The notes below the pieces were generated by a model that saw nothing but the letters and a program-made list of their open reading frames with translations, was not told where the DNA came from and did not search any database. DNA of 64,000 bases from Alkalimonas amylolytica (GTDB lineage: Bacteria > Pseudomonadota > Gammaproteobacteria > Enterobacterales > Alteromonadaceae), in assembly GCF_900107845.1 (NCBI RefSeq), contig NZ_FNRM01000012.1:1-64000 (forward strand), given 5' to 3'. Position 1 is the first letter of the stretch, and the number at the start of each line of letters is the position of its first letter. Positions 7,812 to 17,912 of the stretch are shown here, piece after piece. The translations under genes and the position numbers were made by a program.

Positions 7812-8570
7812 TTACAATGGTTTAGGCCGGTGTTCAAGGCTTGGGAAGACATGCTCCCGATAGGCGGTATTGAGCATGGAGTGTGTCATCATCGCAATAT
7901 CATTGGCAAAGAACAATCGCCTGTGGGCATTAGATAACATATGCGGGTGCTCTTTATCCGCTATTGTAGCCCAAACAGAGAAGGCTCCTTTTAGCTGATT
8001 TTGTTCGCTAGGGCAAAGGTAGGTGATATTCACGTGATAGCCGGTTTGTTCGGCGCCATCCAGTGTTGCTTTAAGCTTATTGCGAAGCTGATCACCTGAA
8101 GGATCCTGCCCATTCGTAAAATCCTCGAACGTGTAGATGCACCAGATTTTATTCACATTAATGCCTACCCACAGGTATGCCAAATAATCCCCACAGCGTA
8201 TTTGGATGTTTTTGCCAAAAATACCGGTCCAGTTTTTATCTACCTCGATCTGAGGGCATTGATTGTTGACGAAATGAAGCTCAATTTTTTCCAGTGAGCG
8301 CTTTACCTCCTCAGAGATAAACTTATCAGACATCTTGCGAAGTGACGCCGTGGAGTGATCGCGCTCAGAGAAGAAATAAATCAATAAAAAGACAATACCT
8401 GTTAATGCAATTTGTGCCAGGGAAATGGCTACCAGGATCCAGTCATGGCGGTTCTTATCCATGTACTGCACAACAACCCAGGCGGCCAACATAAAAGCTG
8501 CTACCAACAACAACAAGGAAATCAATTTCACCCAAGCGGGAGCATGCAGCTTGGTACTATCCTGATTCAT
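7812..8570 (-). CDS. Hypothetical protein with two membrane helices
   Basis: 252 residues. Hydrophobic segments at ~13-35 and ~44-66 are followed by a soluble C-terminal domain of ~185 residues with several cysteines (CPQIEV, IRCGDYLAYLWVG, WCIYTFED). No known motif recognised. Its ATG overlaps the stop of the upstream glycosyltransferase (ATGA), so the two are translationally coupled and probably work together, perhaps on a surface glycan or its export; this is inference from coupling only. Confidence 0.7.
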   Translation of the reverse strand: MNQDSTKLHAPAWVKLISLLLLVAAFMLAAWVVVQYMDKNRHDWILVAISLAQIALTGIVFLLIYFFSERDHSTASLRKMSDKFISEEVKRSLEKIELHFVNNQCPQIEVDKNWTGIFGKNIQIRCGDYLAYLWVGINVNKIWCIYTFEDFTNGQDPSGDQLRNKLKATLDGAEQTGYHVNITYLCPSEQNQLKGAFSVWATIADKEHPHMLSNAHRRLFFANDIAMMTHSMLNTAYREHVFPSLEHRPKPL

Positions 8571-9373
8571 GGTTGAGCTCCAAGTTTTTTAGAAAACACA
8601 GGAAATGAGCAGGGGCCAAACTCTGCGACATAATCAAAGAACACTTTGTTCAATGCGCGTTTTAGCCAGAATTGTTGATAAATCAACTGCTTTTGTTGTT
8701 CACTTGCTTCAATTATCCGGGGTACTCGGCTAAGCAACTCTGTATAACCTTGCTCTATCACTTTAAAACTTTGGCTGGTTAATGAGGTTGGGCTTAAATA
8801 GTAGTGATAACTAGTGTCTGCCAGCACATAAAGCGAGGCGTTAAAAAAGCAAATAGCACGGGCATTAAACAAAGTATCTTCGGCAAAGCGGACAGTCTCA
8901 TCAAATCGTAAATTTTTTTGGTTTGAGTGTGCAACTTTAACCGGAAAATTTAACCGTAAAAAGTCAGCTAAGCCAAGCGATTTATCCTCTGACAAATAGG
9001 CTGGAATGCGCTCTCCATGAGCATCAAAAGTCAGTGGGTAGTCACCAACCAGCTTATGGCGTTGTAATGCTTTATAAAAAGAGGCTAAACGGTTATCGGA
9101 GAAACAATCATCAGCATCCAGGTAACAGACATAATCCCCTTGAGCAGCATCAAGCCCAAGGTTTCGTGCCACTGAGGGGCCTGAACGTGGAGTTGCTGTT
9201 CGAAGGTAACGGATGTTCAAGCCAAACGAACTGCCCAAGGGTTCATAATCATTGTTATCATCCGCAACCAGTACTATTTCAAAGTCAGAAATACTTTGTG
9301 CAGCAAGACTTTGTAAGCAACGCTCCAGAGTTGCCCCGGCCTGATAAGCAGGAATGATAATACTAAATTTCAC
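8567..9373 (-). CDS. Glycosyltransferase family 2 protein
   Basis: 268 residues, GTG start at 9373. GT-A fold signatures: SIIIPAYQAGATLERCLQSL at the N terminus, VARNLGLDAAQGDYVCYLDADD (~68-89) with the DxD-type metal-binding aspartates, and a later FAEDTLFNARA (ED acid motif). Such enzymes use nucleotide sugars to extend glycans. No membrane segment, so cytoplasmic or peripheral. First gene of a two-gene unit with the overlapping membrane protein at 7812-8570. It stands alone, away from any polysaccharide locus in this window. Confidence 0.85.
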   Translation of the reverse strand: MKFSIIIPAYQAGATLERCLQSLAAQSISDFEIVLVADDNNDYEPLGSSFGLNIRYLRTATPRSGPSVARNLGLDAAQGDYVCYLDADDCFSDNRLASFYKALQRHKLVGDYPLTFDAHGERIPAYLSEDKSLGLADFLRLNFPVKVAHSNQKNLRFDETVRFAEDTLFNARAICFFNASLYVLADTSYHYYLSPTSLTSQSFKVIEQGYTELLSRVPRIIEASEQQKQLIYQQFWLKRALNKVFFDYVAEFGPCSFPVFSKKLGAQP

Positions 9374-9507
9374 CAGTAGCGCCTGTAAAAAAATTCTGGA
9401 AAGACAATAGGGATGATATCAGACAGGGATACGAACGCAATAAAGCATCAGTTTACGTCCCTTTGGCTATACTAATTAAGTTGGTGGAGCAGTAACGGAG
9501 CTCGGTT

Positions 9508-10230
9508 GTGCTTAAAAGAATCTTTATTTTCTTTTGTCTCATCCTGTTTTCCATAAAAACATTGGCTGAGCAGGCAGTCTTGATTTGGTGTCTTGGGCAT
9601 TTACCAAACCGAACGGTTTACCAGGCCAACACGGAACCGCGCGGTATCGAGGTCGATTTGATGCGTGATCTGGCTGCACGCTTAAATATGCGGCTGGAAT
9701 ACACGGTACCAACACCCATAAATCGATGTTTGCAGCAATTAGAGCGAGGGCAGGTAGATGTTGTTGCAGGCTTACTATTCAGCAAAGAACGTGACCGGTT
9801 GTTCTTGCTGATACCCTACGACTCTGCTCGCCCGGAAAGTTGGTTTGTTCACAAAGCCAATCCTATTGAGAACAAAACAAAGCTAAGGATTACCTTAATT
9901 GAAGGGAGGCTTTATTCCGCCAATCTTCGTGAACGATATCAGGAAAAGGGCCATCAGCTGAAAAGTGTTGCCAGCATGGACGATGCGCTGGCGATGTTGT
10001 ATTTTCAGCAAACCGACGTGGTGATTGGACCGGAACATGTCACGTTGGGTTATATTGTAGCCAATCCACGCTATCGAGAAACCCTGGTGTTAGCTCCGCA
10101 GGATTACCAACCCAACTTTGAAGCCCATATCGCCATTTCCAGAACCGGGCGCTACGCTGAACACCATCAGGCTTTCCAACAAGCACTGCAAGCAATAAGG
10201 GCTGAGGGCCGCTATCAGTTTTATGATTAG
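9508..10230 (+). CDS. Periplasmic substrate-binding protein, amino-acid type (SBP_bac_3)
   Basis: 240 residues, GTG start with GGAG upstream. Signal peptide ~1-20 (LKRIFIFFCLILFSIKTLAE). The body has the family-3 fold landmarks: EPRGIEVDLMRDLAARL near 45-60, and VDVVAGLLFSKERDRLF around 90-106, where these proteins contact ligand. No permease or ATPase lies next to it. Many Alteromonadales carry such orphan binding proteins, so it may act as a sensor or with transporters elsewhere. Ligand unknown. Confidence 0.8.
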   Translation: MLKRIFIFFCLILFSIKTLAEQAVLIWCLGHLPNRTVYQANTEPRGIEVDLMRDLAARLNMRLEYTVPTPINRCLQQLERGQVDVVAGLLFSKERDRLFLLIPYDSARPESWFVHKANPIENKTKLRITLIEGRLYSANLRERYQEKGHQLKSVASMDDALAMLYFQQTDVVIGPEHVTLGYIVANPRYRETLVLAPQDYQPNFEAHIAISRTGRYAEHHQAFQQALQAIRAEGRYQFYD

Positions 10231-10417
10231 GGTGGTTAGGTTTAGTTGCCTGTATAAAACAACCTTTAGCATGCAATTTAACATAATATACATTATGGGA
10301 TATTTCATTTGAAGGGGACTAAGCCTGTTTATTGGCTAGATCGGTCCAAAGCTTGATGTGCTTCGTATAAATGAAGTACCTAATCACAGGAATACACAAT
10401 GCCGGAGCACTACTGCC

Positions 10418-11026
10418 ATGACACTTTTGCTTCGATGGTTTGCCCTGACCGGGCTGTGGGTTTGTACTGCTTTGCAGGCGGAAAGTATTTTGCTGTCCGT
10501 ACATCCTAATGAACCTGGTGCCGTGCGTTTGCAATTTGCCTGCGCTAATGACTTTAGTTATGTGCAATTGGTGCATGATACGGTTATGGGTGGTCGTTCG
10601 CGTGGGACTTTGCAGGCAGCGGAAACAACGGCGCTGCGCTTTAGTGGCCATCTATCATTGGCGAATAATGGTGGTTTTGCCTCGGCGCAATTTAATTTAA
10701 AGCAGCCATTGCCTGCTTTGAACTTCCAGCAGATCAGATTGCAATTAGCCGCCGATGGCCGTCGCTATCAGTTGCGCCTTAAAACACCGTTTATCCCTGA
10801 CGGTGTTGCTTATGTCGCGCACTTTAATAGTCAACCCGGCAAAGCCAGTTATGAATTTTCGGCCCGGGATTTCAATGGCCAGTTTCGTGGCCGTGCGGTA
10901 GCAAATATGCCGGTACTTCACTTTGCCGATGTGTATCAGATCAGCATTATGCTGGCTGATAAAACCACGGGTACTTTTGACATTTTGCTCTACGACATTG
11001 AGTTTTCAGCGCTGCAATCCATTTAA
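10418..11026 (+). CDS. CIA30-domain protein, exported
   Basis: 202 residues from ATG 10418; an upstream in-frame start at 10358 would put 20 charged residues before a clear signal peptide (TLLLRWFALTGLWVCTALQAES) and is rejected. The domain motif HDTVMGGRSRG (compare NDxVMGGxS) and the downstream NGGFASAQ segment are CIA30 hallmarks. CIA30 was named for a mitochondrial complex I assembly factor; the bacterial members are jelly-roll-like, carbohydrate-binding-like proteins of unknown role. Convergent with cvrA. Confidence 0.78.
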   Translation: MTLLLRWFALTGLWVCTALQAESILLSVHPNEPGAVRLQFACANDFSYVQLVHDTVMGGRSRGTLQAAETTALRFSGHLSLANNGGFASAQFNLKQPLPALNFQQIRLQLAADGRRYQLRLKTPFIPDGVAYVAHFNSQPGKASYEFSARDFNGQFRGRAVANMPVLHFADVYQISIMLADKTTGTFDILLYDIEFSALQSI

Positions 11027-11040
11027 ATACGCTTGAAAGC

Positions 11041-12765
11041 TCAGCTGTCACTCGGCTTTATCCCCACTAGTTTAACATTGCCATGGTCGTCCAGCTGACG
11101 CACTGTCAGCACCAGCGCATCCAGTTTTACCTGGTCACCGACCACCACGCGACGGTGAAAACGCTCAGTGATGTAATCGGCCAGTGTTACATGGCTTTCA
11201 TGCTCCGGTAACGTGATGCTGTAGAATGCGTCCAGTTCATCCAGTGTAATTTGCGCATTCAGTACAAAATCACCAAAGAAATCACTGGCTGTCATAGTAC
11301 GGCTGCTGGCTGCACTGGCCAGCACAGTACTGATGTCGGGAACATCTGCCATTTTGCACAATACCAGCACACTATCTTTTAGCTTAAACACCGGGTTGTC
11401 ACGGCTTAATAGCCATTCACCATCGCGTATGACACCTAAAAACTCCGCACTGTGTGGCACCGTGAAGTCCTGCCATTGCTTATCCAGCATTGGCGAATCG
11501 CCTTTTAAAGTAAAGGATACAACTTCAATTACTTCATTGCTGGCAATAGCGTCCAGTGGCATGGTTTGATCCGGTCCAGACTCCTTGGGGACTTCCAGTT
11601 TCAGCCAACGCGCAACAGGTGAAATGCTCCAACCTTGAAACACCAGGGAGACAATCACAATGACAAAGGCGACATTAAAGTACAGGTGCTCATCCGGTAC
11701 GCCTGCCAACCAGGGAAATAATGCCAGAATAATAGGTACAGCACCACGAAGACCTACCCAGCTAATAAAAAGCTGATCTTTGGCTGGAAAATGAAATGGG
11801 ATCAGGCTCAGCAAGACAGCTAACGGGCGGGCAATAAAAATAAGCACACCTGCAATAGCCAGTGCCGGCAGCAGATGATCCAGCAGCTGACTGGGTACCA
11901 CCAACAAGCCGAGCATCAAGAACATCACAATTTGGCTCAGCCAGGCCAGGCCATCGTGTACCCGCAGGATATAGAGTACTTGTGGCAATCGGGCATTGCC
12001 AACGAAATAGCCCATTAAGTACACTGCGAGGAAGCCGCTTCCTTCAAACTGTGTCGTTACGGCATAGACAGAGATACAGCAAGCCACAGCCATTAAGGGA
12101 AAAAATGCAAAGCTGAGTGGTAATTTACGGCATAAAAACACGAACAGGCGCCCTGCTCCATACCCGACTGCACCACCTATAATGGCTTGTTTTAAAAACA
12201 CGATCAGAACCGACCAATCCAATGCTGTGTACTCGGCCAGCACACCAACAAGGGTGATAGTGAGCATCACAGCCATTGGGTCATTGCTACCGGATTCAAT
12301 TTCTAACGTAGACGCCACCCGGTCCTTGATGCGGATACCACGGGATTGGAAGATGGAGAATACTGCCGCAGCATCGGTCGAGCTTAAAATGGCACCCAGC
12401 AGTAAACCCTGCAGCCAATGCAAGCCTAGAATCCAGGCCGCAGCAAGACCGGTCACAGTACAGGTAACTACGACCCCTAGGGTAGCTAGCATAGCAGCAG
12501 GTGCTAAAGCTACCCGGAAGCGCTCCGGATGGGTCCGCATACCGCCATCAAACAGAATAATCACCAGAGCGATGGAGCCAATCAAAAATGCGACTTGTGG
12601 GTTATTAAAAGTGATGCCGCCTAACCCTTGCTCACCGGCCAGCATGCCAATAATTAGGAAAACCAATAGGATTGGGGCCCCGATTCGCGAAGATATCAGG
12701 GTTGCCACGATGCTAATTAAAAATAATACACCGATGACGAGGATGGTTAGATTAATGGCTTCCAC
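11041..12765 (-). CDS. cvrA: K+/H+ antiporter CvrA/NhaP2 (CPA1 family)
   Basis: 574 residues (E. coli CvrA 578). An N-terminal cation/proton antiporter domain has ~12-13 hydrophobic segments, with the SSTDAAAVFSIF and EIESGSNDPMAV motifs that hold the ion-translocating aspartates. A TrkA-C domain (~405-480) and a small C-terminal region follow. The protein expels K+ in exchange for protons across the inner membrane, protecting at low osmolarity or high K+. Monocistronic, between CIA30 and pyrF. Confidence 0.88.
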   Translation of the reverse strand: MEAINLTILVIGVLFLISIVATLISSRIGAPILLVFLIIGMLAGEQGLGGITFNNPQVAFLIGSIALVIILFDGGMRTHPERFRVALAPAAMLATLGVVVTCTVTGLAAAWILGLHWLQGLLLGAILSSTDAAAVFSIFQSRGIRIKDRVASTLEIESGSNDPMAVMLTITLVGVLAEYTALDWSVLIVFLKQAIIGGAVGYGAGRLFVFLCRKLPLSFAFFPLMAVACCISVYAVTTQFEGSGFLAVYLMGYFVGNARLPQVLYILRVHDGLAWLSQIVMFLMLGLLVVPSQLLDHLLPALAIAGVLIFIARPLAVLLSLIPFHFPAKDQLFISWVGLRGAVPIILALFPWLAGVPDEHLYFNVAFVIVIVSLVFQGWSISPVARWLKLEVPKESGPDQTMPLDAIASNEVIEVVSFTLKGDSPMLDKQWQDFTVPHSAEFLGVIRDGEWLLSRDNPVFKLKDSVLVLCKMADVPDISTVLASAASSRTMTASDFFGDFVLNAQITLDELDAFYSITLPEHESHVTLADYITERFHRRVVVGDQVKLDALVLTVRQLDDHGNVKLVGIKPSDS

Positions 12766-12817
12766 GCGCTAAGGTCCCCTCCCCTAATTTAGACAATGTG
12801 TTATCAAGCAGTTTAGC

Positions 12818-13522
12818 TTATTGTTGATTCAATTCGTTCAGTATAGCCTGCAAGGCTGCAGCTGGATCAGCTGCTTTGGTGATGGGCCGGCCAATTACCA
12901 TGTAATCGACCCCGACAGCTTTTGCTTCGCTTGGTGTCATTATTCGGCGCTGATCATCCTGGCTGCTACCGGCCGGACGAATGCCAGGTGTGACCAAGCG
13001 AAAGCCCTGCCCCAGTTTTTGCTTGAGCAAACTGGCTTCTTGCGCTGAGCAGACCACACCATCCAGGCCAGAGTTTTTCGCCAGAGCGGCCAGGCGCATC
13101 ACTTGCTGCTCTGGCGTTTGCTCGATACCAATTTCCAGAAGATCTCTTTGCTCCATACTGGTTAAAACCGTCACAGCAATCAGCAACGGCTTATCAGCAC
13201 CAAAAGATAGTAAACTTTGAGCAGCAGATTCCATCATCCGACCACCACCGCTTGCGTGCACATTCACCATCCAGACACCAAGATCTGCAGCAGCCGCTAC
13301 TGCTTTAGCGACCGTATTTGGGATATCGTGAAATTTTAAATCAAGGAAGACATCAAAGCCCCGTTGGTGCAACTGTTGCACAAAAGCAGGTCCAAAGTGA
13401 GTGAACATTTCTTTGCCAACTTTCAAGCGGCACAAGCTGGGGTCCAGTTGGCTGACAAAATTTAGCGCCGCTGGTTGCTCGGCAAAATCCAGTGCAACCA
13501 ACACCGGGCTAAGAGAAGACAT
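12818..13522 (-). CDS. pyrF: Orotidine 5'-phosphate decarboxylase
   Basis: 234 residues, full length. VALDF at the start, then the catalytic [13 protein letters not shown] block with the Asp-Lys-Asp network, and the phosphate-binding [17 protein letters not shown] loop. It decarboxylates OMP to UMP, the last step of UMP synthesis. It is the last gene of the cmk-rpsA-ihfB-lapA-lapB-pyrF run, 12 bp after lapB, an order conserved in gammaproteobacteria. Confidence 0.97.
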   Translation of the reverse strand: MSSLSPVLVALDFAEQPAALNFVSQLDPSLCRLKVGKEMFTHFGPAFVQQLHQRGFDVFLDLKFHDIPNTVAKAVAAAADLGVWMVNVHASGGGRMMESAAQSLLSFGADKPLLIAVTVLTSMEQRDLLEIGIEQTPEQQVMRLAALAKNSGLDGVVCSAQEASLLKQKLGQGFRLVTPGIRPAGSSQDDQRRIMTPSEAKAVGVDYMVIGRPITKAADPAAALQAILNELNQQ

Positions 13523-13534
13523 GGGAACTCCTGT

Positions 13535-14674
13535 TTAACGACCATCGATGCCACTGATTGGCTCCACCGTCTCCCATTGCTGACAGGATGGGCACAACCA
13601 GTAGTGTTGCCGGGTTTTAAAACCACAGTTCCGGCAACTATATAATACTTTTTTATTCAAATAATTGGCGACTAATTCGGTCACTGAATCCAGTACTTCT
13701 GCCGCAGCTTTTGAGCCCTGCTTGCGCTGTTCTAACAGGGCTTTAAATAAACGAATATTTGGCTGCTGCTGCAGCTTTTCCAGTAACAGTTGTTCCGCAG
13801 CTTTGTCGGAGCCTTGCTCAAGCAACCAGCAGGCCAATTCAATATGAGCACTGATGTTATTGTGCTTATGGCTAAGCTGAGATAATAACTGATACCAGTC
13901 CTCATCCGGTAGCTGGCATTGTTTCGCCAGAGGAAGAATATCGGCACTCCATTGCGGCTTTTCCAGCAGGATAGCTTTGTATAATGAAAACGCCTGTGCT
14001 GGCTTTTGTTGTGCCAGCGCTACCCGGGCCAACTCAAACCTGGGGCGGATTGCTTTAGGATAGCTCGCGACGAGCTGTTGATAAACCGCACGCGCTTGTT
14101 CAGGCTCGGCCTGCTGTTGCTGCTCACAACCGATGTTGGCCAACGCCAGACGTAAACTCCCAGAGCTTGTTTGCTCAACCGCATCGCGTAATTGCAGGGC
14201 TTTTCCCCACTCGTGCGTACTGATATAAAGTGCTACCAAGTGCTTTAATGCCAATTCACGCAATACCTCTTGCCGTATCAGAGGAACCAGCAGCTTTTCG
14301 GCCCGGTCGTACAAGCCGGCCGATTGGTAATCTTTAGCCAACTCGTATTGAATTTGTTGCGCCTGGACCTTCGGTAATTTCAGTTGATGCAGCTTCTCAT
14401 GAATGCGGATGGCTTTGTCCCAATCACCACGGCGACGAAATAAATTGGCCAGTGCCAAATAAGTGTCGATGGTAGCAGCTTCGATGTCGAGCAAGTGCAA
14501 TAGTTGCTCAATGGCTTTATCTTCTTGATCAGTGAGTAGAAAGTTTAAACCGGACGATAAGTTTTTGGTGATGTTAGTACGATCTTTCAGTTCCTGATGC
14601 TTTACACTGTTTCGGCCCATAAACCAACCATAAGCAGCAGCGACAGGCAGTAGCAGAAACAAAAGCTCTAGCAT
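13535..14674 (-). CDS. lapB: Lipopolysaccharide assembly protein B
   Basis: 379 residues (E. coli LapB/YciM 389). An N-terminal membrane anchor (MLELLFLLLPVAAAYGWFMGR) is followed by tandem TPR repeats (~40-330) and a C-terminal rubredoxin-like metal site: CRNC and CPSC pairs at ~344-366. In E. coli LapB acts with FtsH to control LpxC turnover and so LPS synthesis. It lies 3 bp after lapA and 12 bp before pyrF in one operon. Confidence 0.95.
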   Translation of the reverse strand: MLELLFLLLPVAAAYGWFMGRNSVKHQELKDRTNITKNLSSGLNFLLTDQEDKAIEQLLHLLDIEAATIDTYLALANLFRRRGDWDKAIRIHEKLHQLKLPKVQAQQIQYELAKDYQSAGLYDRAEKLLVPLIRQEVLRELALKHLVALYISTHEWGKALQLRDAVEQTSSGSLRLALANIGCEQQQQAEPEQARAVYQQLVASYPKAIRPRFELARVALAQQKPAQAFSLYKAILLEKPQWSADILPLAKQCQLPDEDWYQLLSQLSHKHNNISAHIELACWLLEQGSDKAAEQLLLEKLQQQPNIRLFKALLEQRKQGSKAAAEVLDSVTELVANYLNKKVLYSCRNCGFKTRQHYWLCPSCQQWETVEPISGIDGR

Positions 14675-14677
14675 GGA

Positions 14678-14920
14678 TCAGGACGTCGAGGAAGGCTGCT
14701 GGTTGCGCTTTTTCAACCGGCGGCGTATGCGAAATACGATGGTAAGCAAAAAACCTGTAAGCAAACCCAGTAAAAGAAACAAGACGGCGACATCGACCAG
14801 CCGAAGTTGATACTGTGTATACAAAAGATCAAGTTCAACCTGTTGCTGATTTGCTGCTCCGAATAAAAAACCAGCAACCATCACAATTGCGATTACAACA
14901 GCATAAACAAGATTAACCAA
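14678..14920 (-). CDS. lapA: Lipopolysaccharide assembly protein A
   Basis: 80 residues, two membrane helices (~3-20 and ~40-63) joined by the short LDLLYTQYQLRL loop, then a basic cytoplasmic tail RIRRRLKKR. This is the LapA/YciS (DUF1049) layout. It partners LapB at the inner membrane. Located between ihfB and lapB as in E. coli. Confidence 0.93.
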   Translation of the reverse strand: MVNLVYAVVIAIVMVAGFLFGAANQQQVELDLLYTQYQLRLVDVAVLFLLLGLLTGFLLTIVFRIRRRLKKRNQQPSSTS

Positions 14921-14959
14921 GGTTCACTCCATGGCACAAGGTCGTAAAGCAAGCACAGT

Positions 14960-15247
14960 TTAACGTATGTTGTCTTTTACTCTGTCGCGTAGCTCTTTAC
15001 CTGGTTTAAAGTGCGGAACGTACTTGCCATCCAAGTCGACACGCTCGCCGGTTTTTGGATTGCGGCCAATACGGGGGGCACGGTAATGCAGCGAAAAACT
15101 ACCAAAACCACGAATTTCGATGCGTTCGTTGGAAGCCAGCGAGTGCACCATTTGCTCCAGAATTTCTTTGACCGATGACTCCATATCCTTGACCTGGATA
15201 TGAGGAAAATCCGTTGCCATTTTCTCTATCAATTCAGATTTCGTCAT
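14960..15247 (-). CDS. ihfB: Integration host factor beta subunit
   Basis: 95 residues. The DNA-binding arm carries the [15 protein letters not shown] and [10 protein letters not shown] motifs, whose proline intercalates into DNA. It pairs with IhfA to bend DNA sharply in replication, recombination and transcription. Start supported by an AGGAG site. It lies downstream of rpsA as in most gammaproteobacteria. Confidence 0.97.
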   Translation of the reverse strand: MTKSELIEKMATDFPHIQVKDMESSVKEILEQMVHSLASNERIEIRGFGSFSLHYRAPRIGRNPKTGERVDLDGKYVPHFKPGKELRDRVKDNIR

Positions 15248-15268
15248 ACTAACTCCTAACGGTCATAA

Positions 15269-15296
15269 TGTGGGCTGACCATGCAGCCAGCCCACA
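15269..15296. other. Intergenic hairpin between rpsA and ihfB
   Basis: Nine-pair perfect stem TGTGGGCTG/CAGCCCACA with a 10-base loop, between the rpsA stop and the ihfB start. There is no T-run in the direction of transcription, so it is more likely an RNA processing or stabilising element that separates the abundant rpsA message from ihfB than a full terminator. Confidence 0.5.
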
Positions 15297-15308
15297 GTCA
15301 CAGCCTAA

Positions 15309-16985
15309 TTACTGATCTTTTTGAGCAGCTTTAAAGGCTTCAGCCATGGCATTGGCACCAAAGTCAGTTTCTTCCTGCTTATTGATGCTATCCAGAGCTT
15401 CTTTTTCTTCCGCTTCGTCTTTCGCACGGATTGACAGGCTGATCACACGGTTTTTGCGATCCACACCCATCAGGCGAGCTTCAACTTCTTCACCTACTTT
15501 CAGAGCAGAAGTTGCATCTTCGATGCGCTCACGAGCGATATCAGACACACGGACGTAGCCTTCAACGCCACCTTCCAGTGAAACGGTTGCGCCTTTGGCA
15601 TCAACAGCGGTCACTTCACCTTTAACAATAGCACCTTTCTTGTTGTCAGCAAGGTAGTTATTGAATGGATCGTCATCCAGTTGTTTGATACCTAAAGAAA
15701 TACGCTCGCGCTCTGGGTCAACTTGCAGTACAACAGCGTGTACTTCGTCACCTTTCTTGAACTCACGAACGGCTTCTTCGCCAGTGGCATTCCAAGAGAT
15801 GTCAGACAGGTGAACCAGGCCGTCGATACCACCGTCCAGACCGATAAAGATACCAAAGTCCGTGATTGACTTGATCTTACCGCTGACGCGGTCGTTCTTG
15901 TTGAAGCCTTTAGCAAACTCTTCCCATGGGTTTGGTTTGCACTGCTTCAGGCCCAGAGAAATACGACGACGCTCTTCGTCAATTTCCAGTACCATTACTT
16001 CCACAGAGTCACCCAGGTTCACAACCTTGGATGGGTGGATGTTCTTGTTGGTCCAATCCATCTCAGACACGTGTACCAGACCTTCAACGCCTTCTTCGAT
16101 TTCCACGAAGCAGCCGTAGTCAGTCAGGTTGGTTACGCGACCAGTGATTTTAGCACCTTCAGGGTAACGTGAAGCGATAGCTGCCCACGGATCTTCGCCC
16201 ATTTGCTTCAGACCCAGAGAAACACGCTGCTTCTCACGGTCAAACTTCAGTACCTTCACAGGGATTTCGTCACCAACATTCACGATTTCGCTTGGATGCT
16301 TCACACGCTTCCAGGCCATGTCAGTGATGTGCAGCAGGCCGTCAACGCCGCCCAGATCAACGAAAGCACCGTAGTCAGTCAGGTTCTTAACGATACCTTT
16401 GACTTCCATACCTTCTTCCAGGTTTTCCAGCAGTTGCTCGCGCTCTGCGCTGTTCTCAGACTCGATCACGGCACGACGTGAAACCACCACGTTGTTGCGC
16501 TTTTGATCCAGCTTGATTACTTTGAATTCTAGCTCTTTGTTCTCCAGGTGCAGCGTGTCACGTACCGGACGGACATCAACCAGAGAACCAGGCAGGAATG
16601 CACGAATACCATCAACTTCAACCGTGAAGCCACCTTTCACTTTACCGGTGATCACACCGTGTACAGTTTCTTTGTCTTCACAGGCTTTTTCCAGGCGCAG
16701 CCATGACTCATGACGCTTCGCTTTTTCGCGAGACAGCAGAGTTTCACCAAAACCGTCTTCGATAGCGTCCAGAGCAACGTCGATGATGTCGCCGACATTC
16801 ACTTCAAGCTCGCCACTGCTGTTCTTGAATTGCTCGACTGGGATTGCTGCTTCAGACTTCAGACCAGCGTCAACCATAACGACGTCTTTCAGTACAGCAA
16901 CAACGGTGCCTTTTACAATGGCGCCCGGGCGAGTTTCGATGGCTTTGAGGCTTTCCTCAAATAATTGTGCAAAATTTTCAGTCAT
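15309..16985 (-). CDS. rpsA: 30S ribosomal protein S1
   Basis: 558 residues (E. coli 557). Six S1/OB-fold RNA-binding repeats; the repeated [19 protein letters not shown]-type blocks are obvious in repeats 3-6. S1 brings mRNAs with weak Shine-Dalgarno sites to the 30S subunit. Its own start (ATG 16985) has no clear Shine-Dalgarno sequence, which fits the known autogenous control of rpsA in E. coli. It follows cmk by 112 bp. Confidence 0.98.
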   Translation of the reverse strand: MTENFAQLFEESLKAIETRPGAIVKGTVVAVLKDVVMVDAGLKSEAAIPVEQFKNSSGELEVNVGDIIDVALDAIEDGFGETLLSREKAKRHESWLRLEKACEDKETVHGVITGKVKGGFTVEVDGIRAFLPGSLVDVRPVRDTLHLENKELEFKVIKLDQKRNNVVVSRRAVIESENSAEREQLLENLEEGMEVKGIVKNLTDYGAFVDLGGVDGLLHITDMAWKRVKHPSEIVNVGDEIPVKVLKFDREKQRVSLGLKQMGEDPWAAIASRYPEGAKITGRVTNLTDYGCFVEIEEGVEGLVHVSEMDWTNKNIHPSKVVNLGDSVEVMVLEIDEERRRISLGLKQCKPNPWEEFAKGFNKNDRVSGKIKSITDFGIFIGLDGGIDGLVHLSDISWNATGEEAVREFKKGDEVHAVVLQVDPERERISLGIKQLDDDPFNNYLADNKKGAIVKGEVTAVDAKGATVSLEGGVEGYVRVSDIARERIEDATSALKVGEEVEARLMGVDRKNRVISLSIRAKDEAEEKEALDSINKQEETDFGANAMAEAFKAAQKDQ

Positions 16986-17097
16986 AGGTTTGTTTTCAAC
17001 TATTTGCTTTGCTCCACATTACATCCTGTGCAGTGGGGTTACCAGTTTGTCCCGGCCGGTTCCGTAGCGCGGGATTTTCACTCAGAAATCAGGCGAG

Positions 17098-17775
17098 TTA
17101 CAGCTTGCTCTTGGCATACTGATAGACTTCATCCAACACCTGGGTAATGTCTTTATCCGACGAATCCAACATCAGGGCATCTTCGGCGGCTACCAGCGGA
17201 GCCGTAGCTCGATTGGTATCGCGTTCATCCCTTGCCTGGATATCGTGCAAAAGGTCGCCGATTTTAACATCGAACCCCTTATTTTTCAACTGCAAAAAGC
17301 GTCTCTCGGCGCGAACTTCAGCACTTGCTGTTAAAAATATTTTAACCTTGGCTTGTGGGAACACCACGGTCCCCATATCACGACCATCGGCGACCAAACC
17401 TGGTGCTTCACGAAATGCCCGCTGACGACGTAATAAGGCTTCACGCACCCTGGGTAAGGCAGCTACTTTTGAAGCCACAGCACCCACTTCTTCAGTGCGG
17501 ATAGTAGAGCTAACATTCTCACCTTCCAGAATAATTTTGACATCACCGTCTTCATCGGTGTCAAATTGCACATCCAAGTGAGCTGCCAGGGGTTGGACCG
17601 CATCTTCATCTTCTGGGTCGATTTGATGATGAATCGCAGCAAGCGCCAGTACCCGGTAAATGGCACCGCTATCCAGAAAATGCCATCCCAGCTTCTGCGC
17701 CAGCAAGCGACTAAGGGTGCCTTTTCCGGAGCCACTTGGACCATCAATGGTAATGACAGCAGCGTCTTGTTGCAT
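17098..17775 (-). CDS. cmk: Cytidylate kinase
   Basis: 225 residues. P-loop [14 protein letters not shown] (~9-22), CMP-binding insert, and [13 protein letters not shown] (~130-142). It phosphorylates CMP and dCMP. GGAGG ribosome site upstream of ATG 17775. First gene of the run leading to rpsA; separated from aroA by a strong hairpin. Confidence 0.97.
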   Translation of the reverse strand: MQQDAAVITIDGPSGSGKGTLSRLLAQKLGWHFLDSGAIYRVLALAAIHHQIDPEDEDAVQPLAAHLDVQFDTDEDGDVKIILEGENVSSTIRTEEVGAVASKVAALPRVREALLRRQRAFREAPGLVADGRDMGTVVFPQAKVKIFLTASAEVRAERRFLQLKNKGFDVKIGDLLHDIQARDERDTNRATAPLVAAEDALMLDSSDKDITQVLDEVYQYAKSKL

Positions 17776-17862
17776 TCAAGCCTCCAGGATCTTATCTCGA
17801 ATTTCAGCGCGGTAGTATACAAGCTTTCATGGCAAAAAGCCTGTGAAGTTTTTAAACAAACC

Positions 17863-17894
17863 GCTTAGGTCCTGGTTAAGACCAAGACCTAAGC
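17863..17894 (-). terminator. Terminator after aroA
   Basis: Nine-pair stem GCTTAGGTC/GACCTAAGC, a C-A mismatch, then TGGT/ACCA closing a TAAG loop. On the minus strand it is followed by GGTTTGTTT. It begins 19 bp past the aroA stop and separates serC-aroA from cmk-rpsA. Confidence 0.65.
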
Positions 17895-17912
17895 ATTTGA
17901 AATGCAGAAAAA

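Noticed and set aside
12182-12772. 196-codon open frame antisense to cvrA
   Set aside because: It mirrors a well-conserved membrane protein gene on the other strand; long antisense frames are common in such genes, and no motif was seen.
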